In this document: positions 15,709-27,015 of the stretch, in pieces
How the letters are laid out: every line of letters begins with the position of its first letter
Position numbering within the stretch: position 1 is the stretch's first letter
Source: CAYSCX01 sp964429575
GTDB lineage: Bacteria; Desulfobacterota; Binatia; Binatales; Binataceae
DNA: 64,000 bases
Reading direction: 5' to 3'
Assembly (NCBI GenBank): GCA_964429575.1
Contig: CAYSCX010000005.1
Location: 1-64,000, forward strand
Made by a program: the position numbers and the translations under genes
The notes under the pieces: generated by a model
Seen by the model: the letters and a program-made list of their open reading frames with translations, nothing else
Databases searched by the model: none
What the model was told of the DNA's origin: nothing

Positions 15709-17100
15709 ATGGAAACCGCTGCCAATAGGCGCGTGCCAGAGGTTGTCGCTTCGGCGCTCGCACGATCCGGCGTAGAACGCGGTGCAACCGTACTGGTCGC
15801 GCTGTCGGGAGGTCCGGACTCGGTCGCGCTGCTGCGCGCGTTGCTCGAACTGCGCGACGCGCTGGGCATCCGCATCGCTGCCGCGCACCTCAATCACGGA
15901 ATTCGCGGCGATGAGTCGGATCGCGACGAGGCGTTCGTGCGCGGGTTGTGCACCACGCTCAATGTCCGACTGATCGTGGAGCGTGCCACCACCCTCTCCG
16001 CTGATGCCTCGAATCTGGAGGAGCGCGCGCGTGATGCCCGGCGCGAGTTCCTCAATCGCGCAGCCGACGCACTCGGCGCACGGTACATCGCGCTCGGCCA
16101 TCATGCCGACGATCAGGCCGAGACGGTTCTGATGCGCGCCATTCGCGGCGCGGGCATCACCGGTCTCGCCGCAATGTCGCAGTCCGGTCCCGGACGCATC
16201 ATTCGGCCATTGCTCACGCTCTGGCGCGAAGAGATTCTCGAATATCTTCGCGAGATCGGCGCGCCGTACGTCACCGACAGCTCGAATCTTTCGGCAACCT
16301 TCCTTCGCAACCGCGTCCGGCTCGAGCTGATCCCGTCGCTCGAACGCGCCTGGGCGCCTGACGTGCGAGCGCGTCTGGTCGAACTCGCGACGGACATGCG
16401 TGCGCTCGATGATTTGGTCCGCGGCCTGGCGAAGGCGGAGCTTGAGCGAGCGACTCGCGCGGATGGCGCGCTCGACATCGGCGGGTTCGCGTCGCTCGCT
16501 CCTGGACTGCGCGTGCCCGTACTGCGGGAATTTGCCGCGCGAAGTCTCGGCAGTTTGCGACGGTTCGAGCGAACGCATTGGGTCGCGATGGAGAAGCTCT
16601 GTGTTGAGGGACCTCCCAACGGTGAGGTGCATCTTCCGGGCGGCGTACGACTCGCGCGCACGTATTCATCCCTGCGGTTCACATCCGCGCGACGTGACCG
16701 CGACGTGGAGTTCAGGGTCCGGCTCGCGCTGGACCAAGTTACCGAGATCGTGCAGGCGGGCTTCGCGTTTGAAACCTCTGTCGTCGCGCTTGAAGAGGCG
16801 CACCATCCCGCCGGCCACCTTTCGGCGCTCTTCGACGCTTCGCACGCGGCGGGGCAGCTTATCGCGAGGAATTTCCGGCCGGGCGATCGAATTCGCCCGC
16901 TTGGCATTGCGGGGACGAGGAAGATCAAGGAGGTCTTCATCGACCGCAAGGTGCCACGGCCGCGACGCGCCAACTATCCAGTGGTCACGCTGGGTGATGA
17001 GATCGTCTGGGTGCCGGGCCTCGCGCGCGCACGTAGCGCATTGGTCACGCCCAAAACGACGCGCGTGCTAAAAGTCACTGCGCGCGCATTACCGTCATAA
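15709..17100 (+). CDS. tilS: tRNA(Ile)-lysidine synthase TilS
   Basis: TilS converts C34 of the tRNA-Ile CAU anticodon to lysidine, so the tRNA reads AUA. The 463-residue protein has the PP-loop SGGPDS (33-38), HLNHGIRG, GHHADDQAET and NLSATFLRNRVRLELIP in the N-terminal domain. A C-terminal TilS domain follows with FRPGDRIRPLG and KIKEVFIDRKVPR. The length is normal for a three-domain TilS. The gene is followed 50 bp later by ftsH, a pairing found in many bacteria. Confidence 0.95.
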   Translation: METAANRRVPEVVASALARSGVERGATVLVALSGGPDSVALLRALLELRDALGIRIAAAHLNHGIRGDESDRDEAFVRGLCTTLNVRLIVERATTLSADASNLEERARDARREFLNRAADALGARYIALGHHADDQAETVLMRAIRGAGITGLAAMSQSGPGRIIRPLLTLWREEILEYLREIGAPYVTDSSNLSATFLRNRVRLELIPSLERAWAPDVRARLVELATDMRALDDLVRGLAKAELERATRADGALDIGGFASLAPGLRVPVLREFAARSLGSLRRFERTHWVAMEKLCVEGPPNGEVHLPGGVRLARTYSSLRFTSARRDRDVEFRVRLALDQVTEIVQAGFAFETSVVALEEAHHPAGHLSALFDASHAAGQLIARNFRPGDRIRPLGIAGTRKIKEVFIDRKVPRPRRANYPVVTLGDEIVWVPGLARARSALVTPKTTRVLKVTARALPS

Positions 17101-17150
17101 GAATCACGTCGTTGCGCCTAAATGAAGGGGCGTAGTACACTAACTGACGG

Positions 17151-19088
<1,938 letters not shown>

Positions 19089-19363
19089 CGCGCCGGCGTG
19101 GGCACGCTTTCTTCGCCGCCCACATACTACCTGCGCCGCCGTGAACTGATTTTCGGGCGAGCACGCTCGCGATCGGCCATGAGCGCGCTTGCCGCAGATG
19201 CGCGCCCTTCACTAACTGGAATTGCGCAGACGCATCGAAAATGCGCCGCGCGCGCGCTACGATTGACGTAGGAGACCCGTGCGCGGCGCCTGACGTTCGC
19301 GCGGCTCGCGGCGCCGCCCATGTTGGACAGCGCCGGAGCGCGCCGCCGTTCACAGGACTGACG

Positions 19364-20119
19364 ATGCCAACCTACCTGCCGATGATTCCGACGCCACGCT
19401 GGCAGGACGTCTTGGATATCCTGGTGGTGGCGTACGTAATCTACCGCCTGGCATTGCTGATTCGCGGCACGCGGACGATGCAGATGGTGGTCGGGCTCCT
19501 GATTGTCGGGGCGGCATTCATCGGGTCACAGGTCTTCGGCCTGTTCACGCTCAACTGGCTGCTCAACAATTTTCTCGGATCGCTGTTCGTGGTCCTCGTC
19601 GTGATCTTCCAGTCGGACATTCGCCGCGCGTTGACGCGCGTTGGCGCGCGGTCGTTCCTGAGCCCACGCGCGCATGCAGCGACGACCGCCGCCGAGGATG
19701 TCGCGACGGCCGCTGCGTGGCTCTCCGCGCGCAAGATGGGCGCGCTCATCGTCATTGAACGGGAGAACGGGCTGAATGAATTCGTGGAAACCGGCCGTGC
19801 GATCGACGGCCGGCTCTCACCCGACCTGCTCGAGACCATATTCATGCCGGGGTCTCCGATGCATGACGGCGCTGTGATCGTGAAGGACGACCAGGTGCTT
19901 GCTGCGTCGTGCGTCCTGCCACTTTCGACAAACCCCAACGTGAGCCTCGCGCTCGGCACGCGGCATCGCGCGGCGCTCGGGCTGACTGAGGATAGCGACG
20001 CGGTAGTGGTGGTCGTCTCGGAAGAGGACGGAACCATCTCGATCGCCCGAAACGGCCAGATGCGCCGTGGCCTCCAGCCGGCGGAAGTTGTCCAGGAGCT
20101 AAAGCAGCTGTCGGCGTGA
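19364..20119 (+). CDS. cdaA: Diadenylate cyclase CdaA
   Basis: CdaA joins two ATP to make cyclic di-AMP, a messenger controlling turgor, potassium and cell-wall homeostasis. The 251-residue protein has three membrane helices in the first 90 residues and a DAC domain with MHDGAVIV (the DGA motif) and TRHRAALGL (the RHR motif). ATG 19364 has AGGA upstream and starts the family N-terminus. It is followed by ybbR and glmM, the classical CdaA partner genes, so c-di-AMP synthesis is tied to peptidoglycan precursor supply. The 275-bp spacer after ftsH holds no gene. Confidence 0.95.
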   Translation: MPTYLPMIPTPRWQDVLDILVVAYVIYRLALLIRGTRTMQMVVGLLIVGAAFIGSQVFGLFTLNWLLNNFLGSLFVVLVVIFQSDIRRALTRVGARSFLSPRAHAATTAAEDVATAAAWLSARKMGALIVIERENGLNEFVETGRAIDGRLSPDLLETIFMPGSPMHDGAVIVKDDQVLAASCVLPLSTNPNVSLALGTRHRAALGLTEDSDAVVVVVSEEDGTISIARNGQMRRGLQPAEVVQELKQLSA

Positions 20120-20155
20120 GCCCGCGCCGTTGCGATTGGTTTGACGGTTCGCGCG

Positions 20156-21139
20156 ATGCGATGGTCGGAACTCAAGAAGATTCGAAGCTTCAGCGACCTG
20201 CGCCGCCACTATCGCCGCGATATGGGGCTCCGGCTCCTCGCTCTTGTGCTTGCGATCTCGCTTTGGATGTTCGTCAACGCGGCGTGGCGCTCCGCGCCGA
20301 TCGAACTCTCCGTTCCGATTAGCTATCGTTCCCTGCCGGCCGGACTGGTCATAACCAACGATCCGCCCGCGACTGTCAAGATCGAGATCACGGGACCGGG
20401 TACTCTTCTTTCGCTGCTCGATTCCGGGCGTCTTGCGGTGCGGCTCGACTTGAAGGGCGTCGGCACCGGCTCTACCGAGTTCAAAATAACTCCGATGATG
20501 TTTGATGTGCCGCGGCAAACGGCCGTTACTCGCATCTCGCCGTCGCAGATCTCGCTCGATATCGACCGCCTGGTCCGGCGCGAAATCCCCGTGCACCTTG
20601 ACGTGCGTGGAAAGCCTGCGCCTGGTTACCAGGTGGCCTCGATTGCAGTCGAGCCGCCGACCATCGTGCTAACTGGTCCGAGTAAGGTCGTCACGCCGCT
20701 TGAGAGCGCGGCGACCGAACCGCTGAACTTGAATGGTGTGACGGCCGACGTCGAGGGAGTCGTCGCGGTTGTAAGTCCCGCGCCGCTGATCACATTGGGA
20801 CGCGCGGAGGTAACCGCGAACGTCGCGATCGCCGAGGTGATAACCGATCGCGAATTCAAAGCCGTCGAGATCGCGGTGCATGACATCGGCAACAAGTACT
20901 CGCTGCGCGACAAGCAGGCCGCCGTGACGCTTCGCGGTCCCCAAGCAAGGCTCTCGAAACTCGACTTGCACGGGATGTTGTACGTCGACGCCAAGGGTCT
21001 CGCGCCCGGCTGGCACGAATTGCCGCTCAACGTGGACGTGCCCGGCGGACTGCAGTTGGTGCGCCAGTCCCCCGAGAAGGTTAGACTCAGGGTGTACCGG
21101 GAGAAGCTTCCCGCCGCCTCCGATGGCAAACCATCGTAA
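20156..21139 (+). CDS. ybbR: YbbR-domain regulator of CdaA
   Basis: YbbR (CdaR) proteins bind CdaA and modulate its activity outside the membrane. This 327-residue protein has one N-terminal membrane helix (about 24-43; LRLLALVLAISLWMFVN) and about three YbbR repeats of 80-90 residues in the exported part. ATG 20156 is preferred over TTG 20141. The end overlaps the glmM start by 17 bp, showing translational coupling. Position between cdaA and glmM is the usual one. Confidence 0.92.
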   Translation: MRWSELKKIRSFSDLRRHYRRDMGLRLLALVLAISLWMFVNAAWRSAPIELSVPISYRSLPAGLVITNDPPATVKIEITGPGTLLSLLDSGRLAVRLDLKGVGTGSTEFKITPMMFDVPRQTAVTRISPSQISLDIDRLVRREIPVHLDVRGKPAPGYQVASIAVEPPTIVLTGPSKVVTPLESAATEPLNLNGVTADVEGVVAVVSPAPLITLGRAEVTANVAIAEVITDREFKAVEIAVHDIGNKYSLRDKQAAVTLRGPQARLSKLDLHGMLYVDAKGLAPGWHELPLNVDVPGGLQLVRQSPEKVRLRVYREKLPAASDGKPS

Positions 21140-22496
21140 GCTCTTTGGCACCGACGGGGTGCGCGGCGTCGCCAACGCCGAACCCATCACGTCCGAGACC
21201 GCACTCAAATTGGGGCGCGCGCTTGCCCATGTTTTGCGCAAGCAGTCCGGCAAACGCCATCGTCGCATCCTGATAGGCAAGGACACACGGCTCTCGGGCT
21301 ACATGCTCGAGACCGCGATGGCCTCGGGCATCTGCTCGATGGGCGTGGACGTGTGGCTGGTCGGCCCGGTGCCGACTCCGGGCATCGCGTTTCTCACTCG
21401 CAGCATGCGCGCCGACGCGGGAGTCGTCATTTCAGCTTCGCACAACCCGTTCGAAGACAACGGCATCAAGTTCTTCTCGCGCGACGGCTTCAAACTCGAT
21501 GACCCGGCCGAGGAGAGCATCGAGCAGCTCGTGTTCGACGACGGCGCACTCGCGGGCCATCGCGCGCCCGCCGCCGAGATTGGCAAGGCTGCGCGCATCG
21601 ACGACGCACTCGGGCGCTACCTGGTGTCGATCAAGTCGTGCGTCCCGCGGGCGGTGACCTTCGATGGTGTCCGCGTCGTGATCGATTGTGCGAACGGCGC
21701 CGCGTACAAGGTCGGCCCCGAAGCGTTGGATGAGCTTGGCGCCGAGGTCATACCCGTCGCGGTCGATCCTGATGGGAAGAACATTAATCAGGATTGCGGC
21801 GCGGTCCACGCGGAGCGTTTGCGGGGAATCGTCAGGAAGAACCGCGCCCACCTCGGCGTCGCGCTCGACGGGGACGGCGATCGTGCGCTGTTCATCGATG
21901 AAAAGGGCGAGCTGTTCGACGGCGACGACGTGATGGCGCTGCTCGGCCGCGCGATGGCGCGCGCGGGGACGCTCGCACGCAACACCGTGGTCGCGAGCGT
22001 GATGTCCAACTTCGGTCTCGAACTTGCGCTACGCAAGTCGAAGGTGTCATTGGTGCGCACCGACGTCGGCGATCCCGCCGTCGCGCGCGAGATGCGCACC
22101 AACGGCTACAACCTCGGCGGCGAACAGTCGGGACACGTCATCTTGATGGACCACGCGACCACCGGCGACGGCTTGATCACGGCGCTCCTTGTGATGACTC
22201 AGATGGTGGAGACCGGTAAGCCCCTCAGCGAACTCCGCGCCATGCACCGGGTGCCGCAAGTACTCGAGAACGTGCCGGTGCGCGAGCGGATGCCGCTCTC
22301 CGAAATGCCCGACGTGCAGCGCATGATTGCCGACGCCGAAACGAAACTCGCCGGCGCGGGGCGTCTGCTGGTCCGCTATTCGGGAACCGAGATGTGCGCG
22401 CGCGTGATGGTCGAGGGCGAAGACGCCGACAAAATTGGCGCACTCGCCCGCGAGATCGGCGCCGCCATCCAGCGCCGTGCCGGGGCGCCGTCCTGA
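21123..22496 (+). CDS. glmM: Phosphoglucosamine mutase GlmM
   Basis: GlmM interconverts glucosamine-6-phosphate and glucosamine-1-phosphate, feeding UDP-GlcNAc for peptidoglycan and lipid A. The 457-residue protein has the start FGTDGVRG, the phosphoserine loop ISASHNPFEDNG with Ser106, the metal loop DGDGDRALF, the sugar loop GGEQSGH, and the phosphate-binding RYSGTE near the C-terminus. In several bacteria GlmM binds CdaA, and the operon order here supports such a link. Start ATG 21123 lies inside ybbR. Confidence 0.96.
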   Translation: MANHRKLFGTDGVRGVANAEPITSETALKLGRALAHVLRKQSGKRHRRILIGKDTRLSGYMLETAMASGICSMGVDVWLVGPVPTPGIAFLTRSMRADAGVVISASHNPFEDNGIKFFSRDGFKLDDPAEESIEQLVFDDGALAGHRAPAAEIGKAARIDDALGRYLVSIKSCVPRAVTFDGVRVVIDCANGAAYKVGPEALDELGAEVIPVAVDPDGKNINQDCGAVHAERLRGIVRKNRAHLGVALDGDGDRALFIDEKGELFDGDDVMALLGRAMARAGTLARNTVVASVMSNFGLELALRKSKVSLVRTDVGDPAVAREMRTNGYNLGGEQSGHVILMDHATTGDGLITALLVMTQMVETGKPLSELRAMHRVPQVLENVPVRERMPLSEMPDVQRMIADAETKLAGAGRLLVRYSGTEMCARVMVEGEDADKIGALAREIGAAIQRRAGAPS

Positions 22497-22501
22497 CCGG
22501 G

Positions 22502-23305
22502 ATGCCGAAGCTCGGCGTCAATGTCGATCACGTTGCGACCCTGAGACAGGCGCGGCGCGTCGATTACCCCGATCCGGTCGAGGCCGCCCGCGCCGCGGAA
22601 CGCGGCGGCGCCGGCGCGATCACGGTTCACCTCCGCGAGGATCGCCGCCACATCCAGGATTACGACCTCTTCAGCCTGCGTTCCGCAATCAAGATTCGTC
22701 TCAACCAGGAACTTGCGCCGGTTGACGAAATCGTCGAGCTTGCGGTGCGGCTGCGCCCCCACGAAGTCTGCTTCGTGCCTGAACGCCGCGAAGAAATCAC
22801 CACCGAGGGTGGCCTCGACGTGGCGGGACTCCACGATCGCCTTGAGCGGATGGTGCGTCTTTTCCGCGACCTCAAAATCGGCGTGAGCATGTTCATTGCT
22901 CCCGACCCGCGCCAGCTCAAGGCATCCGCGTCAGTCGGCGCCGATTTTGTAGAGATTCACACCGGCGCATATGCGAATCTGGCCGACGCCGACTTGCGCA
23001 CGCCGGCCCAAAAGGGCGAGATGCCGCGGCTCGGCGAGCCGGCGACGGTTGAGCTGGAGAAGATTCGCGCCGCGGTCGAGACCGCGCGAAAACTCAAGCT
23101 CAAACCCAACGCCGGCCACGGCCTCAACTACCGCAACCTCGGACCGGTCGCCGCAATCCCCGGCATCCACTGGTTTCACATCGGTCATGCAATCGTGGCG
23201 CGTTCCGTGATGGTCGGCATGACCAGGGCAGTCGGTGAGATGATCGATTTGCTACAGCATCCGCCCGATCACAATCCGCCCAGGCGCTCGGCCAAGCGCC
23301 GCTGA
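22502..23305 (+). CDS. pdxJ: Pyridoxine 5'-phosphate synthase PdxJ
   Basis: PdxJ condenses 1-deoxy-xylulose-5-phosphate with 3-amino-2-oxopropyl phosphate to pyridoxine 5'-phosphate. The 267-residue TIM barrel has the start LGVNVDHVATLRQAR, HLREDRRHIQDYD, CFVPERREEITTEGGLD, and AGHGLNYRN in the phosphate-binding part. Its start is five bases after the glmM stop, so it is in the same operon. A proline- and arginine-rich tail of about 12 residues is an addition. Confidence 0.96.
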   Translation: MPKLGVNVDHVATLRQARRVDYPDPVEAARAAERGGAGAITVHLREDRRHIQDYDLFSLRSAIKIRLNQELAPVDEIVELAVRLRPHEVCFVPERREEITTEGGLDVAGLHDRLERMVRLFRDLKIGVSMFIAPDPRQLKASASVGADFVEIHTGAYANLADADLRTPAQKGEMPRLGEPATVELEKIRAAVETARKLKLKPNAGHGLNYRNLGPVAAIPGIHWFHIGHAIVARSVMVGMTRAVGEMIDLLQHPPDHNPPRRSAKRR

Positions 23306-23318
23306 TAAATCGCGCCAC

Positions 23319-24875
23319 ATGATTCTTCTCAGCGCTGCCCAAAGCCGCGAGCTCGACCGCTTGAGCCGCGACGTTTACGGCATTGCCTCGTACTCGTTGA
23401 TGACGCGCGCTGGCGACGCGGTCGCCGAAGCTCTGGTTCGCCGGTTCCCGGACGCGCTCACCGGCGGCGTCCTGGTGGTATGCGGAAAGGGCAACAACGG
23501 CGGTGACGGGTTTGTCGCGGGGCGCCGGCTGATCGAAATGGGCGTCAAGGTTGATGCGTTACTGCTCGGCAAGCCTGCTGACCTCAAGGGCGACGCCGGC
23601 CGCGCGCATCGCGACTACCACGCGGCGGGCGGCCGCGGCCGCCCCGCGTCAAGCGAAAGTGATGTCGCCAAGGCGTTCGGTTCGCCGCCGGGCGCGGTGA
23701 TCGACGCGATCTTTGGAACCGGCCTCAACGCCGGCGTGAAGGGCGTTGCGCGCGCCGCGATTGACGCGATCAATCGATGCAACCGGCCGGTCGTCGCCGT
23801 GGACATCGCATCGGGCATCAACGCAGACACTGGCGCGATGATGGGCGCGGCGGTGCGCGCATCGCTGACGGTGACGTTCGGATTCGCAAAGTATGGCCAC
23901 ATTTCGTACCCCGGACCAGAACATTGCGGCGATCTCGAAATCGCGGAGATCGGGTTCGCAACTCGCGCGATCGATGACATCGCGCCGCGCGGCCGATTGC
24001 TCGAAGCGCCCGACGTTCGCTCGCTTATCCGCGCGCGCGACGTAAACTCACACAAGGGCATGTACGGGCATCCGCTCGTGATTGCGGGTAGTCGAGGCAA
24101 GTCCGGCGCGGCGCTGCTCGCGTCGCGTGGCGCGCTCCGCATCGGGGCTGGCCTTGTCACGGCGGCGATACCGGAATGCGTCGCAGCGGTCGTCGCGGCG
24201 GGGCAGGCTGAGTTGATGACGGAGCCGATTCCCGACCGCGATGGTCATTTCGACGCACGCCGCGCGTCTGCCGCGCTAGCCTCGCTGATTGACGGCAAGG
24301 ACGCGCTCATCGTGGGTCCGGGAATGGGTCTGTCGGACGGCACGAAAGACTTGATTGCGTGGCTCATCAAGCAAGGCGCGCGCGCCGACCGGCCGATGCT
24401 CATCGATGCGGACGGACTCAATGCGCTCGCGGCGGTCGGTGCGGAGAAGCTCAAGCGCGTCAAGGGCGCGGTGGTGCTGACGCCGCATCCCGGAGAGATG
24501 GCGCGCCTCCTGCGCTCCGACACCTCAACCGTGAATGCGGATCGCATCAGCGCTGCGCGCGAACTCTGCAACCGGACGGGCGCATTCGTGCTGTTGAAGG
24601 GTGCCCGCACCGTGATTGCCGCACCGGATGGCACCGTGTTCCTCAACGGAAGCGGCAATCCCGGCATGGCGACGCCGGGGATGGGCGACGCGCTTTGCGG
24701 AATTGTCGGCGCGCTGCTCGCGCAGAAGTACCCGCCGCTCGACGCGCTCGCGCTGGGGACCTTCCTCCATGGCTACGCCGCCGACCGGGTCGCGGCGCGC
24801 ATGGGCCGCGTGGGCTATCTTGCCGGGGACCTAATCGAGGAGCTACCCGCCGCCCTCGACACTCTCAGCCGTTAG
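23319..24875 (+). CDS. nnrD: Bifunctional NAD(P)HX epimerase/dehydratase
   Basis: This protein repairs hydrated NAD(P)H. The N-terminal NnrE half (about 1-215) epimerises NAD(P)HX and has GKGNNGGDGFVAGRRL. The C-terminal NnrD half (about 230-515) is an ADP-dependent dehydratase of the ribokinase-like fold with GPGMGLSDGT, LTPHPGEMARL, LLKGARTVIA and NPGMATPGMGDAL. The length of 518 residues is normal for the fused form. The acpS gene often found between pdxJ and this gene is missing. tsaE follows. Confidence 0.94.
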   Translation: MILLSAAQSRELDRLSRDVYGIASYSLMTRAGDAVAEALVRRFPDALTGGVLVVCGKGNNGGDGFVAGRRLIEMGVKVDALLLGKPADLKGDAGRAHRDYHAAGGRGRPASSESDVAKAFGSPPGAVIDAIFGTGLNAGVKGVARAAIDAINRCNRPVVAVDIASGINADTGAMMGAAVRASLTVTFGFAKYGHISYPGPEHCGDLEIAEIGFATRAIDDIAPRGRLLEAPDVRSLIRARDVNSHKGMYGHPLVIAGSRGKSGAALLASRGALRIGAGLVTAAIPECVAAVVAAGQAELMTEPIPDRDGHFDARRASAALASLIDGKDALIVGPGMGLSDGTKDLIAWLIKQGARADRPMLIDADGLNALAAVGAEKLKRVKGAVVLTPHPGEMARLLRSDTSTVNADRISAARELCNRTGAFVLLKGARTVIAAPDGTVFLNGSGNPGMATPGMGDALCGIVGALLAQKYPPLDALALGTFLHGYAADRVAARMGRVGYLAGDLIEELPAALDTLSR

Positions 24876-24919
24876 TCGCGCTATAGTTCAATCGGGCGGG
24901 TTCCACGGAGCCCATCGCG

Positions 24920-25420
24920 ATGGACGAGCGAATGGCAAGCTCATTTGAGTCGGTGACATTTGTCATCGAGAGCGGATCCGCGCGCGAAACCAAGGCGTGG
25001 GGGCGGCGGCTCGCTTCGCTGCTCGAGGGCGGTGAGCTGCTTGGCCTGATCGGCGATCTCGGCGCCGGCAAGACGTGCTTCGTCAAAGGCCTCGCGCGCG
25101 GACTAAGCCTGCGTGAGGAGGACATCCTGAGCCCGACCTTCACGATGATCCAGGAGCATCGCGGGCGCGTGCCGCTGTATCACATCGATCTGTATCGGCT
25201 CGAGACCGTCGCGATCGACGACCTCGGGCTGCGCGAGTATCTGTTCTCCGACGGCATCGCGGCGGTGGAGTGGTTCGAGCGTCTTCGCGAGTCCGCCGAG
25301 CTGGACTACCTCGCAGTGCGCATCAGTTACGCGGGCGCGAACAGCCGTCGCATCGAATTCGCCGCGACCAGCCCGCGCTACGGATCGATAGTTTCGAAGC
25401 TCAAGCTCGCATTCTCTTGA
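24920..25420 (+). CDS. tsaE: tRNA threonylcarbamoyladenosine biosynthesis ATPase TsaE
   Basis: TsaE works with TsaB and TsaD to form t6A37 in ANN-decoding tRNAs. The 166-residue protein has Walker A GDLGAGKT (45-52), LSPTFTMIQEH, YHIDLYRL and the Walker-B-like GIAAVEWFER. ATG 24920 follows CGGAG. The C-terminal 22 residues (IEFAATSPRYGSIVSKLKLAFS) are echoed, in diverged form, by a stray fragment at 26075-26143. Confidence 0.94.
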   Translation: MDERMASSFESVTFVIESGSARETKAWGRRLASLLEGGELLGLIGDLGAGKTCFVKGLARGLSLREEDILSPTFTMIQEHRGRVPLYHIDLYRLETVAIDDLGLREYLFSDGIAAVEWFERLRESAELDYLAVRISYAGANSRRIEFAATSPRYGSIVSKLKLAFS

Positions 25421-25521
25421 CCGCCGACGATCCGCGTCCGTTCCGCCGGCGCACCCGCCGCCCGCGTCGACAGTGTCCGAAGTAAGGAATTGACCGGCAT
25501 GACTCATGGGAAGTTGTGAGT

Positions 25522-25869
25522 TCATACGGTGGCCGCTCTCGGTTCCGCCGGGCGCTGTTCCAGATCGAGCTCGCGCATGTACAGAAACAGCGGCAACCCA
25601 AGCGAGACGCCCACGGTGAGCACGGCTATCAGCGGGAACCACGAGGTACGCAGACCAAGCCGGGAACATTCAGCACGCACGAATGTGAGTAGCGCCGCAG
25701 CCGACACGAATACATCCATGCCAAAGAATGCGCCGATGCGGTTTGCAAAGAGGTGCTGAAAAAACAGACGCGCATCCGGGCCATTCTCCGCCAGCCAAGG
25801 AAGGAACTGCCAGTAAGGCAAAATCGTGCCGAGAAGACACAGAAACAGATAGATCGTCTTTAGCTTCAT
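25522..25869 (-). CDS. DUF2834 family small membrane protein
   Basis: This 115-residue protein has three hydrophobic segments and the family pattern LFFQHLFANRIGAFFGMDVFVSA. DUF2834 proteins are small membrane proteins without a known function. The start is the ATG at 25869 (MKLKTIYLFLCLLG); an upstream ATG would add ten residues. It is on the minus strand between tsaE and a lysC fragment, against the direction of the surrounding operon. It looks like an insertion into an ancestral tsaE-lysC junction. Confidence 0.75.
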   Translation of the reverse strand: MKLKTIYLFLCLLGTILPYWQFLPWLAENGPDARLFFQHLFANRIGAFFGMDVFVSAAALLTFVRAECSRLGLRTSWFPLIAVLTVGVSLGLPLFLYMRELDLEQRPAEPRAATV

Positions 25870-25968
25870 TCTGGTCACCGCCCGGACATCTGTTTGCACT
25901 ACGGGAGAGCTTCGGGCAAGTCGAGCGCATCAACGCCGCCGCCCGCGCAGGATACTTGCGCGCCACTG

Positions 25969-26078
25969 GGGGGACTGGTTTGAACCTCACTTTGCGCTCA
26001 TAATTTGCGTTTACCCCACGATTGGTGAGGAAGGCGGCCCGGGTGGGATTGGTCGTCCAAAAATACGGAGGCACATCG
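25969..26078 (+). repeat. Duplicated lysC leader and first codons, copy 1
   Basis: These 110 bases match 27016-27125 with six mismatches by eye, all offset by exactly 1047 bp. The block 25991-26071 (81 bp) is identical. The repeat includes the lysC leader, its GAGGAAGG ribosome site and the first codons, translating as MGLVVQKYGGTS. Immediately afterwards the frame leaves lysC and the sequence becomes a tsaE 3' end, sharing ATCG at the joint. Confidence 0.9.
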
Positions 26079-26143
26079 AGTTCGCCGCCTTCGGTCCGCG
26101 GTACTCCGCGATCATCTCGAAGCTGAAGCACGCCTTCGGGTGA
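26075..26143 (+). pseudogene. Fragment of a second tsaE 3' end
   Basis: Twenty-two codons and a stop read IEFAAFGPRYSAIISKLKHAFG. By eye 15 of 22 residues match the C-terminus of the intact TsaE at 24920-25420. It lacks everything upstream and is fused to the lysC 5' copy at ATCG. The divergence is too great for a very recent duplication within the same genome, so it may derive from another strain's tsaE. It is non-functional by itself. Confidence 0.8.
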
Positions 26144-26158
26144 ATCCAGGCGGGCCGG

Positions 26159-26965
26159 ATGGCGAAAGAGAGCCGCGAGAATTTGAGGCAGACGTTCGAT
26201 CAGGTAGCTGAACTCTACGATCAGGCCCGTCCCGGCTACCCCGAACAGCTGTTCGACGACTTGTTCTCTATCGGGGGTCTCAAACACGGGGCGTCTGTCT
26301 TGGAGATCGGATGCGGCACCGGGCAAGCAACTATTCCTCTTGCGCGACGGGGTTCTCGTCTCGTCTGCCTCGAACTGGGTGAGCATCTGGCCGCGGTCGC
26401 CCGGCGCGAGCTCGCCGAGTTCCGACAGGTCGAGGTGATAACAGGCGCGTTCGAGGCGTGGGAGCCCCGCGCCGGGAGCATGTTCGGCGCGGTGTTCGCC
26501 GCCACGTCGTGGCATTGGCTCGATCCCGCCGTACGCTACGCCAAGGCGGCGCGCGTCCTTACGCCCGAAGGGGTACTAGCGATCGTAAGCGGCGGCCACG
26601 CATTCCCTGCAGGCTTCGATTCTTTCTTCACAGAGATACAGGAATGCTACAACGCGATTGGCGAGCGCATGGAGCAGTGGCCGCCGCCTCGACCTGACGA
26701 AGTCCCAGATGAGCGCGAGGACATCGAGCGCAGCGAACTTTTCGAGGACGTTCGCGTGAAACGCTACTTGTGGGCCCAGGACTACACCGCCGATCAGTAT
26801 GTTGACCTGCTCAATACGTACTCGGGGCATCGTGTTATGGATCCGCCGAAACGCGCCGCGCTCTATGCCAAGCTCCGCCGGCGCATAAATGCACGCCCCG
26901 GCGGGAGCATCCACAAGCATTACCTCAGCATCCTCCACGTCGCCCGGCTTAGAGCCGACAGATAA
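26159..26965 (+). CDS. Class I SAM-dependent methyltransferase
   Basis: This 268-residue protein has a Rossmann methyltransferase domain with motif I VLEIGCGTGQAT (about 48-59), a motif II acidic residue in LVCLELGEH, and GAVFAATSWHWLDP, a pattern seen in the Methyltransf_11/UbiE-like group. The substrate is unknown. The ATG follows a weak AGG. It lies between a tsaE fragment and the true lysC, flanked by the 110-bp direct repeats, so it appears to have arrived with the duplication or recombination event. Confidence 0.85.
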   Translation: MAKESRENLRQTFDQVAELYDQARPGYPEQLFDDLFSIGGLKHGASVLEIGCGTGQATIPLARRGSRLVCLELGEHLAAVARRELAEFRQVEVITGAFEAWEPRAGSMFGAVFAATSWHWLDPAVRYAKAARVLTPEGVLAIVSGGHAFPAGFDSFFTEIQECYNAIGERMEQWPPPRPDEVPDEREDIERSELFEDVRVKRYLWAQDYTADQYVDLLNTYSGHRVMDPPKRAALYAKLRRRINARPGGSIHKHYLSILHVARLRADR

Positions 26966-27015
26966 ATGGCCGATGCTGCAGAATTCCAGTCTCGCGGCAT
27001 TCCCCGCTCACCATA

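Noticed and set aside
26025..26143. Short fusion peptide encoded across the lysC-tsaE joint
   Set aside because: The lysC frame and the tsaE frame are out of phase at the joint. The lysC-frame peptide ends after about 25 residues of unrelated sequence, so no meaningful fusion protein results.
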